Below, one piece after another: positions 25,714 through 33,269 of a stretch of DNA of 64,000 nucleotides. The stretch comes from Brevibacillus thermoruber 423. GTDB lineage: Bacteria > Bacillota > Bacilli > Brevibacillales > Brevibacillaceae. Each line of letters opens with the position of its first letter. The first letter of the stretch is position 1. Position numbers and translations under genes: made by a program. The stretch lies in NCBI RefSeq assembly GCF_000454065.1, contig NZ_KE695655.1, forward strand, positions 1 to 64,000, read 5' to 3'. Under the pieces are notes generated by a model that was not told the origin of the DNA, searched no databases, and saw nothing but the letters and a program-made list of their open reading frames with translations.

Positions 25714-25873
25714 GGGACCGCGATCCGCTGGCGGGAAGATGACGAGCCTGGACCGATCCTCGCGCAGGACAAGCGCAATCAGGGGAGACGGGAAAGCAGG
25801 GCTTTGCGTCGGCGGGCGAAATCAGATGTAATAGAGAGAGAAAAGGTCACCGCAAGAGCATAGGAGGCAGCAG

Positions 25874-26584
25874 ATGATCAAGAGGTACACGGAAATTTAC
25901 GAAGACATCAAAAAACAGATACTGGATGGGACCTACCCGCCCGGGGAAAAGCTGCCTTCGGAAAACGAGTTTTGCCGGATGTATCGGACAAGCCGGGGCA
26001 CCGTAAGGCGGGCGCTCGATCTGCTGGCGAAGGAAGGATTCGTCAACAGCGTCCACGGCAAGGGCGTGTTTGTACTGGATGCGAATTTGATCACGTTCTC
26101 GTTTGGCGGTCTGGTCAGCTTCAAGGAGGCCAGTGAAACCAGCGGACAAGCCTTTGTCACGACGGTTCCGCTGTTTGAGGTCATCACCATTGACAAGCCG
26201 CTGCAGGCGAAAACCAAACTGCCCCTTGGACAGGAAGCGTACCGATTGTTTCGCGTGCGCAGCTTGAAAGGCGAGCGCATTATTTTTGACATCAACTACT
26301 TCCGGAAAGATATCGTCCGCGATCTGACACGGGAGATCGCGGAACAGTCCATTTACGAATACCTGGAAGACACGCTGGGAGCAAAGATCGGGTTTGCCAG
26401 GCGGATCATTCACGTGGAGCCGGTGACCGCCCTGGACAAAGCCCATTTGGATGTAAAAGCGTACAACCTGGTGGCGGTGGTCAAAAACTTTGTCCATCTG
26501 CACGACGGTACGCTGTTTGAATACACCGAGTCCCGGCACAGGCCGGACCGGTTTGAATTCACGGATTTTGCCCGACGCCGATAA
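25874..26584 (+). CDS. treR: Trehalose operon repressor (GntR family)
   Basis: A 236-residue GntR/HutC regulator. N-terminal winged helix (IKKQILDGTYPPGEKLPSEN and SRGTVRRALDLL, about 10-62) and a UTRA effector domain (about 80-235) that binds trehalose 6-phosphate in B. subtilis TreR. ATG 25874 has ATAGGAGGCAGC upstream. It is transcribed towards the treB promoter, where two 16-18-bp palindromes ACTTGT..ACAAGT form the likely operator. Overall length and context with the trehalose PTS make the assignment firm. Confidence 0.94.
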   Translation: MIKRYTEIYEDIKKQILDGTYPPGEKLPSENEFCRMYRTSRGTVRRALDLLAKEGFVNSVHGKGVFVLDANLITFSFGGLVSFKEASETSGQAFVTTVPLFEVITIDKPLQAKTKLPLGQEAYRLFRVRSLKGERIIFDINYFRKDIVRDLTREIAEQSIYEYLEDTLGAKIGFARRIIHVEPVTALDKAHLDVKAYNLVAVVKNFVHLHDGTLFEYTESRHRPDRFEFTDFARRR

Positions 26585-26608
26585 GGCGTTGTTTTTTTTG
26601 CTCACACT

Positions 26609-26626
26609 TACTTGTTTAAACAAGTA
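26609..26626. promoter_or_regulatory. tre operator 1
   Basis: TACTTGTTTAAACAAGTA, an 18-bp perfect palindrome ending at the -35 element of the treB promoter. Half-site ACTTGT recurs in operator 2. Confidence 0.85.
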
Positions 26627-26656
26627 TTGACTTACTTGTCTAAACAAGTGTATGAT
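26627..26656 (+). promoter_or_regulatory. treB promoter with tre operator 2 in the spacer
   Basis: TTGACT (26627-26632), 18-base spacer, TATGAT (26651-26656). The spacer is almost wholly occupied by ACTTGTCTAAACAAGT (26634-26649, one mismatch). Bound TreR would occlude the promoter. Confidence 0.85.
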
Positions 26657-26662
26657 TCTGAA

Positions 26663-26676
26663 TGAAAACGATTACA
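26663..26676 (+). promoter_or_regulatory. cre site for CcpA before treB
   Basis: TGAAAACGATTACA fits the cre consensus WTGNAANCGNWNNCA. It lies just after the transcription start region and before the treB RBS, so carbon catabolite repression by roadblock is expected. Confidence 0.75.
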
Positions 26677-26688
26677 GGAGGGGAAACC

Positions 26689-28101
26689 ATGGAGCTCAAC
26701 AAGCGGGAAGTAGAGCAGATACTCCAAGCCGTAGGCGGCCGGGACAACATCGCGGCCGTATCCCACTGCGTCACCCGGCTGCGGTTTGCCTTGAAGGATG
26801 AGCGTCAAGTCGACAAGACGCTGCTGGAATCGATCGGGATCGTCAAAGGTTCGTTTTCTTCGAACGGTGAATTCCAGGTGGTCATCGGCCAGGGATTGGT
26901 CAACAAGGTGTACGACGCGCTGCTTAACATCGCCGACATCACAGGCGCCACCAGGCAGGAGACCAAGGAAGCGGCCGTGAAAAATCTCAATCCGTTCCAG
27001 CGCGCCGTGAAAACGCTGGGAGACATCTTCATTCCCCTCCTGCCCGCCATTGTCACGGCGGGTCTGCTCATGGGGATCAACAACGTGCTGACCGGGAAGG
27101 GAATCTTCTACCCCGACGCGTCCCTCGTGGACGTTCACCAGCAGTGGAAAGACTTTGCGGGCATCATCAATCTTATTGCCAATACGGCGTTTGTATTCCT
27201 GCCGGGCCTCATCGGCTGGTCTGCCGTCAAGCGCTTCGGCGGAAGCGAACTGCTGGGAATGGTCCTCGGCCTGATGCTGATTCATCCCGATCTGTTGAAC
27301 GCGTGGGGCTACGCCCAGGCTGTCGCGGAAGGAAAAGTGCCGTACTGGCATTTGTTTGGCTGGGATATCGCCAAAATCGGCTACCAGGGACAGGTGCTGC
27401 CGGTGCTGATCTCATCCTACGTGCTGGCCAAAGTGGAAACGTATTTGGCCAAGCGGATTCCCGACATGTTTCGCCTGCTGCTGGTTGCCCCCATCAGCCT
27501 GCTCGTGACCGGCTTCCTGTCCTTCACCGTGATCGGGCCGCTGACGTTTGGGGTGGCCAATGCGCTCACATCGGGGTTCGTCACTTTGTTTGACACATTC
27601 AGCATCCTCGGTGGACTGCTTTACGGCGGGCTCTATGCGCTGCTGGTCGTAACCGGCATGCACCATACCTTCCTGGCCGTGGATCTGCAGCTCATCGCCA
27701 GCACCGGCGGCACCTTCCTGTGGCCGATGCTCGCGCTGTCCAACATCTCCCAAGGGTCTGCGGCCCTGGCGATGATGTTCGTCACCCGGGAGGAAAAGCT
27801 GAGAGGCATGTCGCTGACCTCCGCCGTCTCCGCCTTCCTGGGCATTACGGAACCGGCCATGTTTGGCGTCAACATTCGATATCGCTACCCCTTTGTGTCC
27901 GCGATGATCGGATCGGCCATCGGGGCGGTCATTCTCACGATGAGCAAGGTAAAAGCCGCGTCGATCGGCGTGGGCGGGCTTCCCGGTTTTCTCTCCATCT
28001 TTCCCGAACACTGGGGGCCGTTCTTCATCGGCATGGCAGTCGCGCTGCTGGTGCCCTTCCTGCTGACGTTCCTGTTGGGGAAAACGAGGAAAGCACAATA
28101 A
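26689..28101 (+). CDS. treB: PTS trehalose-specific EIIBC component
   Basis: A 470-residue phosphotransferase permease importing trehalose as trehalose 6-phosphate. EIIB domain at residues 1-85 with the phospho-cysteine in AAVSHCVTRLRFAL (Cys about 26). EIIC membrane domain from about 105 with roughly 10 helices (ITEPAMFGVN motif near 385). There is no EIIA domain, so EIIA(Glc) from elsewhere is used, as in B. subtilis TreP. ATG 26689 has CAGGAGGGGAAACC upstream. It is the first gene of treB-treA-HAD, under TreR and CcpA sites. Confidence 0.95.
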   Translation: MELNKREVEQILQAVGGRDNIAAVSHCVTRLRFALKDERQVDKTLLESIGIVKGSFSSNGEFQVVIGQGLVNKVYDALLNIADITGATRQETKEAAVKNLNPFQRAVKTLGDIFIPLLPAIVTAGLLMGINNVLTGKGIFYPDASLVDVHQQWKDFAGIINLIANTAFVFLPGLIGWSAVKRFGGSELLGMVLGLMLIHPDLLNAWGYAQAVAEGKVPYWHLFGWDIAKIGYQGQVLPVLISSYVLAKVETYLAKRIPDMFRLLLVAPISLLVTGFLSFTVIGPLTFGVANALTSGFVTLFDTFSILGGLLYGGLYALLVVTGMHHTFLAVDLQLIASTGGTFLWPMLALSNISQGSAALAMMFVTREEKLRGMSLTSAVSAFLGITEPAMFGVNIRYRYPFVSAMIGSAIGAVILTMSKVKAASIGVGGLPGFLSIFPEHWGPFFIGMAVALLVPFLLTFLLGKTRKAQ

Positions 28102-28118
28102 AAAGAGAGACAGTGAGC

Positions 28119-28161
28119 ATAGCAACCGATCATCGGGCGGTTTCCGCGGATTGGTTGCTAT
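28119..28161 (+). other. Long hairpin between treB and treA
   Basis: ATAGCAACCGATC (28119-28131) pairs with GATTGGTTGCTAT (28149-28161), one G-T pair. No T run follows (next bases TGTCC), so it is more likely an mRNA-stability or processing element than a terminator. It sits 30 bases before the treA start. Confidence 0.6.
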
Positions 28162-28191
28162 TGTCCATTATGGAAAAGGAGTGGATCAACA

Positions 28192-29874
28192 ATGGAGAAA
28201 CCATGGTGGAAAAAGGCGGTCGTGTATCAGATCTACCCGAAGAGTTTCAAGGATACCACCGGCAGCGGAACCGGCGATCTTAAGGGAGTCATGGAAAAAC
28301 TGGATTACCTGCGGGAACTGGGCGTCGACGTGATCTGGCTGACCCCTATCTACCCGTCGCCGCAACGAGACAACGGGTACGACATCAGCGATTACTGCGG
28401 GATTGATCCCGCGTACGGTACGATGGAAACGTTCGAGAAGCTGCTGCAGGAGGCCCATGCCCGGGGCATCCGGGTCATCATGGACATCGTCGTGAACCAC
28501 ACCTCGACCGAACACCCGTGGTTTCGCGAAGCGTCCCGCTCCAAACAGAGCCCGTACCGCGACTTCTACATCTGGAAGGACGGGAAAAACGGCGGTGCGC
28601 CCAACAACTGGCGCTCCAAGTTCGGCGGCAGCGCCTGGCAGTACGACGAGACCACGGGGCAGTACTATCTGCATCTGTTCGACGTCACCCAGGCGGATTT
28701 GAACTGGGAGAACCCGGAACTGCGCCAGCGGATCTACGATATGATGAACTTCTGGCTGGACAAAGGGGTGGACGGGTTTCGCCTGGATGTGATCAACCTG
28801 ATCTCCAAAGACCAGCGCTTTCCCGACGACACGCTGGAGACGCCGACGGACGACGGGCGCAGGTATTACACGGACGGCCCGCGGATTCACGAGTTTTTGC
28901 AAGAGATGAATCGCCGCGTGTTCGCCAGGAATCCTGACCTCCTCACCGTGGGCGAGATGTCGTCCACCTCGATCGAAAACTGCGTGAAGTATACCCGGCC
29001 GGAAGAACACGAGCTGAACATGACCTTCAGCTTTCACCACCTCAAGGTGGATTATCCCAACGGAGAGAAGTGGGCTCTGGCCAACTTCGATTTTCTCCAA
29101 CTGAAAAAAATCCTCAGCGAGTGGCAGTACGGCATGCAGAGCGGCGGTGGCTGGAATGCGCTGTTCTGGTGCAATCACGACCAGCCGCGGGCGGTCTCCC
29201 GTTTTGGAAACGACCGGGAGTATCACCGGGAATCGGCGAAAATGCTGGCGACCACGATTCACCTCATGCAGGGCACCCCGTACATCTACCAGGGGGAGGA
29301 AATCGGCATGACCAACCCCTATTTTGACGAGATTGCCGCGTACCGGGACGTCGAGTCGCTCAACGCCTACCGCCTGCTTCGGGCGCAGGGGAAACCGGAG
29401 CAGGAGATCCTGGCCATTCTGCAGCAAAAATCGCGGGACAACGGGCGCACGCCCATGCAGTGGGACGACAGTCCGCACGCCGGTTTCACAACGGGAACCC
29501 CCTGGATCAACGTGGCGCCGAACTACAAGGAAATCAACGTGAAGCGCGCGCTCGAAGACGAGGACTCCATTTTTTACCACTACAAAAAACTGATCCAACT
29601 GCGGAAGGCATACGATGTCATCGCCTACGGCGACTTTCGGTTGATTCTGGACGATCATCCGCAGATCTTTGCGTATCTGCGGACGTACGGGAACGAAACC
29701 CTCCTGGTGGTGAACAATTTCTACGGCAGCGAAACGTTCTTCGCGCTTCCCGGCGATATTCGCCTGGCGGGGGCGCCGAACCTGCTTTTGTCCAACTACC
29801 GGGACACGGGGCTTGACGTCCGTTCCCTGCCCCTGCGTCCGTACGAATCGGCTGTCTTTTACTTCGCCGGTTGA
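28192..29874 (+). CDS. treA: Alpha,alpha-phosphotrehalase
   Basis: A 560-residue GH13 glycosidase that splits trehalose 6-phosphate into glucose and glucose 6-phosphate in the cytoplasm. GH13 conserved regions: MDIVVNHTS (about 100), GFRLDVINLI with nucleophile Asp (about 199), general acid Glu in VGEMSST (about 255), and WCNHDQPRAVSRFG (about 325). No signal peptide. ATG 28192 follows AAAAGGAGTGG. It lies in the tre operon after the PTS gene, which favours phosphotrehalase over oligo-1,6-glucosidase, to which it is closely related. Confidence 0.95.
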   Translation: MEKPWWKKAVVYQIYPKSFKDTTGSGTGDLKGVMEKLDYLRELGVDVIWLTPIYPSPQRDNGYDISDYCGIDPAYGTMETFEKLLQEAHARGIRVIMDIVVNHTSTEHPWFREASRSKQSPYRDFYIWKDGKNGGAPNNWRSKFGGSAWQYDETTGQYYLHLFDVTQADLNWENPELRQRIYDMMNFWLDKGVDGFRLDVINLISKDQRFPDDTLETPTDDGRRYYTDGPRIHEFLQEMNRRVFARNPDLLTVGEMSSTSIENCVKYTRPEEHELNMTFSFHHLKVDYPNGEKWALANFDFLQLKKILSEWQYGMQSGGGWNALFWCNHDQPRAVSRFGNDREYHRESAKMLATTIHLMQGTPYIYQGEEIGMTNPYFDEIAAYRDVESLNAYRLLRAQGKPEQEILAILQQKSRDNGRTPMQWDDSPHAGFTTGTPWINVAPNYKEINVKRALEDEDSIFYHYKKLIQLRKAYDVIAYGDFRLILDDHPQIFAYLRTYGNETLLVVNNFYGSETFFALPGDIRLAGAPNLLLSNYRDTGLDVRSLPLRPYESAVFYFAG

Positions 29875-29887
29875 GGGGGGACGACTC

Positions 29888-30793
29888 GTGACGAATACGG
29901 AGAAACGCTGCCGGGTAAAGATGATCGCGATCGACATGGACGGGACTCTGCTGAACCGGCATGGCCAAGTCAGTGCGGAAAACGCCCGGGCGGTTACGGA
30001 AGCCCAGGCGAGCGGCATAACGGTGGTCGTAGCGACCGGCCGATCGTACAAAGAAGCCCTGCCGCCGCTTATGGCCGCCGGCATCACCTGTCCGCTCATC
30101 TGCGTGAACGGGGCGGAGGTACGCGCGGAAACCGGGGAGATCGTCCGGAGTGTGCCCATCCCCCCGCAGACGTATGAGGAAGCGGAGGCCATCCTGCGGC
30201 AGGAAGACCTGTATTACGAACTGTACACGAATCGGGGGACGTTTACGAACGACCGCGAAAAGGCGTTTGGCGTCCTGCGGGATTTTATCCAAAGCGCTTT
30301 TCCCGGCACGGATGATCAGGCGATCCGGGAAGCGGATGAGCGCCGTTTTTCCACCGGGGAAATCTCCCCTGTGGACACGTATGCGGCAGTGCTCGGCCGC
30401 TCCGGCGAACATCTCTATAAATTGCTGGTCTTCTCCAGGGACGGGCAAAAGCTGGCCCGCGCGTCCCGCAGGCTGGCGGCCGTAAACGAGCTGTCCGTCA
30501 GTTCGTCGGCGAATCACAATCTGGAAGTCACGCACAGGCTTGCGCAGAAAGGAATCGCGCTGTGGGAACTGGCGGACGGACTCGGCGTCGCCCTCGAGGA
30601 GACGATGGCCATCGGCGACAGCTTCAACGACTTGTCGATGCTGCGCATCGTCGGCCTCGGCGTCGCGATGGGAAATGCCGAAGACGAGATCAAGCGGGTC
30701 TGCGCCGTTGTGACCGGCAGCAACGATCAGCACGGGGTCGCTCGTGCGATTCGGGAATGGGCGCTTTCGCAGAACTGTTCCAAACTACAATGA
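29888..30793 (+). CDS. HAD-superfamily (Cof-type) sugar phosphatase
   Basis: A 301-residue Cof/YwpJ-like phosphatase. HAD motif I is IDMDGTLLN (nucleophile Asp about 16), motif II ATGR, motif III the Lys in HRLAQKGIAL and motif IV GDSFNDLSML. A type IIB cap occupies about 90-200. GTG 29888 has GAGGGGGGAC upstream and lies 13 bases after treA, so it is co-transcribed. It may dephosphorylate sugar phosphates that build up during trehalose use; the true substrate cannot be read from sequence. Confidence 0.9.
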   Translation: MTNTEKRCRVKMIAIDMDGTLLNRHGQVSAENARAVTEAQASGITVVVATGRSYKEALPPLMAAGITCPLICVNGAEVRAETGEIVRSVPIPPQTYEEAEAILRQEDLYYELYTNRGTFTNDREKAFGVLRDFIQSAFPGTDDQAIREADERRFSTGEISPVDTYAAVLGRSGEHLYKLLVFSRDGQKLARASRRLAAVNELSVSSSANHNLEVTHRLAQKGIALWELADGLGVALEETMAIGDSFNDLSMLRIVGLGVAMGNAEDEIKRVCAVVTGSNDQHGVARAIREWALSQNCSKLQ

Positions 30794-31168
30794 CATACCA
30801 GTACAGTGGAAAGCTGGCGCCGAGAATAGATGGTGTTGTTGGCTATACCCCAGATTCAGCCTAAAACAACGAAAGTCTTTTTACAAATTAGCAGCAGCGT
30901 GTCAGGGGCGGTGAGGAATAGCGGAGCGCGGAGCGTGAGTATATGCCGCAACCGGCGAAGCGCACCCTTGACCTCGCGGATCCCGCTCCGTACCCTCTGG
31001 TTCCCCTGGCAACCTAGTTGCCGGGGGTGCAACGCGGATTTACAACGCTAAAGGATGTCCAATGTCAAAAAGCCGATTTTCTCATTTTGACATCTGTCCA
31101 TTCCTTAATGCGCCTTATGACACGGCTATTCCAAATGCTTAACGTGGATTTTTTGCGTTTCGCTGGTG
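30794..31168. other. Non-coding scar with strong RNA-like structure
   Basis: No convincing gene lies in these 375 bases. The left part is AT-mixed, 30905-31040 is GC-rich, and the right part is AT-rich. There is a near-perfect hairpin CCCC-T-GGCAAC-CTA-GTTGCC-G-GGGG (31003-31027), an outer pairing GCGGAGCG/CGCTCCG (about 30917 and 30984), and an IR ATGTCAAAA/TTTTGACAT (about 31061 and 31085). The left end (GGCTATACCCCAGAT, about 30840) and right end (GGTGCTACCCCAAAT, 31165-31179) resemble each other. This looks like a relic of a mobile element with a structured RNA end; I cannot name it. Confidence 0.4.
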
Positions 31169-31270
31169 CTACCCCAAATAAAGGTTAATTAAGTTTAGAC
31201 AAACTTGTTGACAGACCCGCGCGATGCCGTTTTCGATCAGATGTTGCTCGAACATCTTGGTTTGCTCCAT
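31169..31270 (-). pseudogene. Stub of a gene with a strong RBS (33 codons)
   Basis: ATG at 31270 is preceded by GGAAGGGAGGGAAAAC, an excellent RBS, but the frame (MEQTKMFEQHLIENGIARVC..) closes after 33 codons within the AT-rich scar. The first 20 residues look like a true protein start; the remainder does not. Probably the 5' remnant of a gene cut by the rearrangement that made this scar. Family not recognised. Confidence 0.45.
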
Positions 31271-31296
31271 GTTTTCCCTCCCTTCCGAACACAATG

Positions 31297-31330
31297 CAAA
31301 AATGCCCTCCATCCATTCAGGGACGAGGGC
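31297..31330 (-). terminator. Terminator of the immunity gene
   Basis: On the minus strand GCCCTCGTCC / GGATGGAGGGC (one bulge) followed by ATTTTTG. Confidence 0.6.
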
Positions 31331-31354
31331 TGCGTGTTTTAACCGCGTAGGTAA

Positions 31355-31687
31355 TCAAGAGTCTAAAGCGTTATTCACCCTATCAATAAATTCTTGTCCT
31401 CTTTTGAATTCGAGATCTCTCATGCTTAGCTCATATATGTATTTCTGAACTTCAACCCATCGTTTTTGGTCACCATTGTTGATTAACTCTTGTAATTTAC
31501 TTAGCGACCGTTTTAATTGAATCGTATATTCTGGTTTTTCATCGTCACGAAATGCAATCGTTCTTTCTTCAAGCTCGCTCCAAGAGTAACCCGTATTAAA
31601 ATACCCTGTAACGAAATACTTGAGCATCTCAAATTCTTTTAATTTGGTATCTTCCGGTTTCAGAGCATTCGTCCATTTTTTCAACAC
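31355..31687 (-). CDS. Probable immunity protein of a polymorphic toxin
   Basis: A 110-residue, soluble, charged and helical protein (rich in Glu, Lys, Tyr, Trp), clearly lower in G+C than its neighbours. GTG 31687 starts 1 base after the toxin frame's TAA (TAATGTG), the usual layout of a toxin-immunity pair. I infer immunity function from that position and from its resemblance in size and composition to contact-dependent inhibition immunity proteins; no diagnostic motif is visible. The gene itself looks intact and has its own terminator. Foreign origin is likely. Confidence 0.6.
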   Translation of the reverse strand: MLKKWTNALKPEDTKLKEFEMLKYFVTGYFNTGYSWSELEERTIAFRDDEKPEYTIQLKRSLSKLQELINNGDQKRWVEVQKYIYELSMRDLEFKRGQEFIDRVNNALDS

Positions 31688-31688
31688 A

Positions 31689-32104
31689 TTAATCCCTCCA
31701 TCTCAGTGCAGGATATGATGTTAATATGCGAAAACCTTCAGGAGCATTACGATCTCTCATTAGTATGGTAATAGCCATATTGACATTTTTTTCTACCGAC
31801 GTTTTTCCCTTGTATACTCCTTTTCCTAAACTATATCGGAATCATATCTGATTGCAAAAATATCACTGCTATCTCCTAGTAACCACTCTGCAATCTCATC
31901 AGAGTGTTGCCGAAGTGATTTTTGAATCGTATTAATAGCCGTACTTTTATTTGTGTATGACGTTATATCTGTATTTTCCTTGATCGCTCTTGGAGGAGCG
32001 GCTCCTCCTTTTTTCTTTGGAACGATTGCTGAGAATTTTGATAGAAAATCATATGATTTTTCATTAATTTTTGGGTTGGAATCGCTTACATTGGAATGGT
32101 GAGC
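31689..32104 (-). pseudogene. Truncated, frameshifted C-terminal toxin domain (RNase A/BECR-like)
   Basis: Read leftwards from about 32104, the frame encodes ITSYTNKSTAINTIQKSL then HSDEIAEWLL, and stops (TAG, 31826-31828) after YDSDIV. One base further, the next frame continues with GKGVYKGKTSVEKNVNMAI and RDRNAPEGFRILTSYPAL and stops at 31689-31691. Together these two halves look like the end of the CdiA-CT RNase A-like toxin domain, which ends in a TSYP-type motif. Loss of one T in GTTTTAGG would explain the shift. The N-terminal part is missing: it ends at the mglB promoter region. Hence a dead toxin beside an intact immunity gene. Confidence 0.65.
32077..32090 (+). promoter_or_regulatory. 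cre site for CcpA before mglB
   Basis: TGGAATCGCTTACA, preceded by T, fits WTGNAANCGNWNNCA. It lies 48 bases upstream of the mglB start. A 16-bp palindrome AAAATCATATGATTTT lies slightly upstream (32045-32060), within the toxin relic. Confidence 0.6.
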
Positions 32105-32137
32105 ACCACCATACAGATCGAAAAGGGGGATTTCAGG

Positions 32138-33187
32138 GTGAACAAGCTTGTTTCCACAGCGACAGCGGCCGTACTGGCCCTTTCCATTGCCGGATGTTCG
32201 GGATCGGGCGGCTCCCAGCCGACAGCGGGCGAGGGAGGAGGCGGAGGTGCTTCCACCACTCCCAAAATCGGTGTCGCCATCTACAAATTTGACGACACGT
32301 TCATGACGGGCGTGCGCAACGCCATCTCCCAAAGCGCGGAGGGGAAGGCCGAGGTTGACATCGTCGACAGCCAAAACTCCCAGCCGACGCAAAACGACAA
32401 GGTGGATCTGTTCATCACGAAAAAGGTCAACGCGCTGGCCATCAACCCGGTTGACCGCACCGCGGCCGGCGTCATCATCGACAAAGCGAAGCAGGCCAAC
32501 ATCCCGGTGGTCTTTTTCAACCGGGAGCCGATGCCGGAGGACATGCAGAAATGGGATAAGGTGTACTACGTCGGGGCCAAGGCGGAAGAGTCCGGCACCA
32601 TCTCCGGCCAGTTGATCGCCGACTACTGGAAAGCCCATCCCGAGGCGGACAAGAACAAGGACGGTGTCCTGCAGTACGTCATGCTGAAGGGGGAACCGGG
32701 TCACCAGGACGCCGAACTGCGCACCAAGTACTCGGTGAAGGCGATCGAGGACGCCGGGATCAAAGTGGAGAAAGTGGCGGAAGACACGGCGATGTGGGAC
32801 CGGGTGAAAGGGCAGGAAAAAATGGCGGCGTTCCTCGCTTCCGCGGGGGACAAGATTGAAGCCGTGCTGGCGAACAACGACGACATGGCGCTCGGCGCGA
32901 TCGAGGCGTTGAAGGCGGCCGGGTACTTCAAGGACAACAAGTACATCCCCGTCGTGGGCGTGGATGCGACGGCACCGGCCTTAAAGGAGCTGGAAAACGG
33001 CACGCTGCTGGGCACCGTCCTGAACGACGCCAAAAACCAGGGGAAAGCCACCCTCAATATCGCCGCCGTGCTGGCACAAGGACAAACGCCGACCAAGGAA
33101 AACACCGGGTACGAGATCACCGACGGCAAGTACGTCTGGATTCCGTACAAGAAAATCACCAAGGAAAACATGAACGAGGCGAAATAA
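32138..33187 (+). CDS. mglB: Galactose/glucose ABC transporter substrate-binding lipoprotein
   Basis: A 349-residue MglB. GTG 32138 has AAGGGGG upstream; the ATG at 32096 lies in the cre region. The signal peptide ends in lipobox IAGC (Cys about 19), followed by a Gly/Ser/Thr linker. MglB-type blocks: IGVAIYKFDDTFMTGVRNAI (about 44), ALAINPVDRTAAGVIIDKA, PVVFFNREP (sugar-stacking and Asn/Arg contacts), and NNDDMALGAIEALKAAG. It delivers galactose, methyl-galactoside or glucose to MglAC. Followed by a hairpin and mglA. The upstream region is a junction with the toxin relic. Confidence 0.94.
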   Translation: MNKLVSTATAAVLALSIAGCSGSGGSQPTAGEGGGGGASTTPKIGVAIYKFDDTFMTGVRNAISQSAEGKAEVDIVDSQNSQPTQNDKVDLFITKKVNALAINPVDRTAAGVIIDKAKQANIPVVFFNREPMPEDMQKWDKVYYVGAKAEESGTISGQLIADYWKAHPEADKNKDGVLQYVMLKGEPGHQDAELRTKYSVKAIEDAGIKVEKVAEDTAMWDRVKGQEKMAAFLASAGDKIEAVLANNDDMALGAIEALKAAGYFKDNKYIPVVGVDATAPALKELENGTLLGTVLNDAKNQGKATLNIAAVLAQGQTPTKENTGYEITDGKYVWIPYKKITKENMNEAK

Positions 33188-33207
33188 GGCTCTCTGCCGG
33201 CGCCCGA

Positions 33208-33230
33208 AGGCTTGGCAATCGCCAAGTCTT
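33208..33230 (+). other. Hairpin between mglB and mglA
   Basis: AAGGCTTGGC-AATC-GCCAAGTCTT (10-bp stem with one G-T pair) and a short T-rich tail. Typical of stems that protect the binding-protein mRNA or lower downstream expression by partial termination. Confidence 0.65.
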
Positions 33231-33269
33231 CTTTACATTCCATGCAGACAAGCGGGGGAGGGGTTTGCC

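Noticed and set aside
28119-28161. Calling the treB-treA hairpin a terminator
   Set aside because: There is no T run after the stem, and treA and the HAD gene have no promoter of their own visible downstream.
30830-31051. A 73-codon plus-strand frame in the scar region
   Set aside because: Arg/Ser-rich product covering a region better explained by strong RNA-type hairpins; no RBS.
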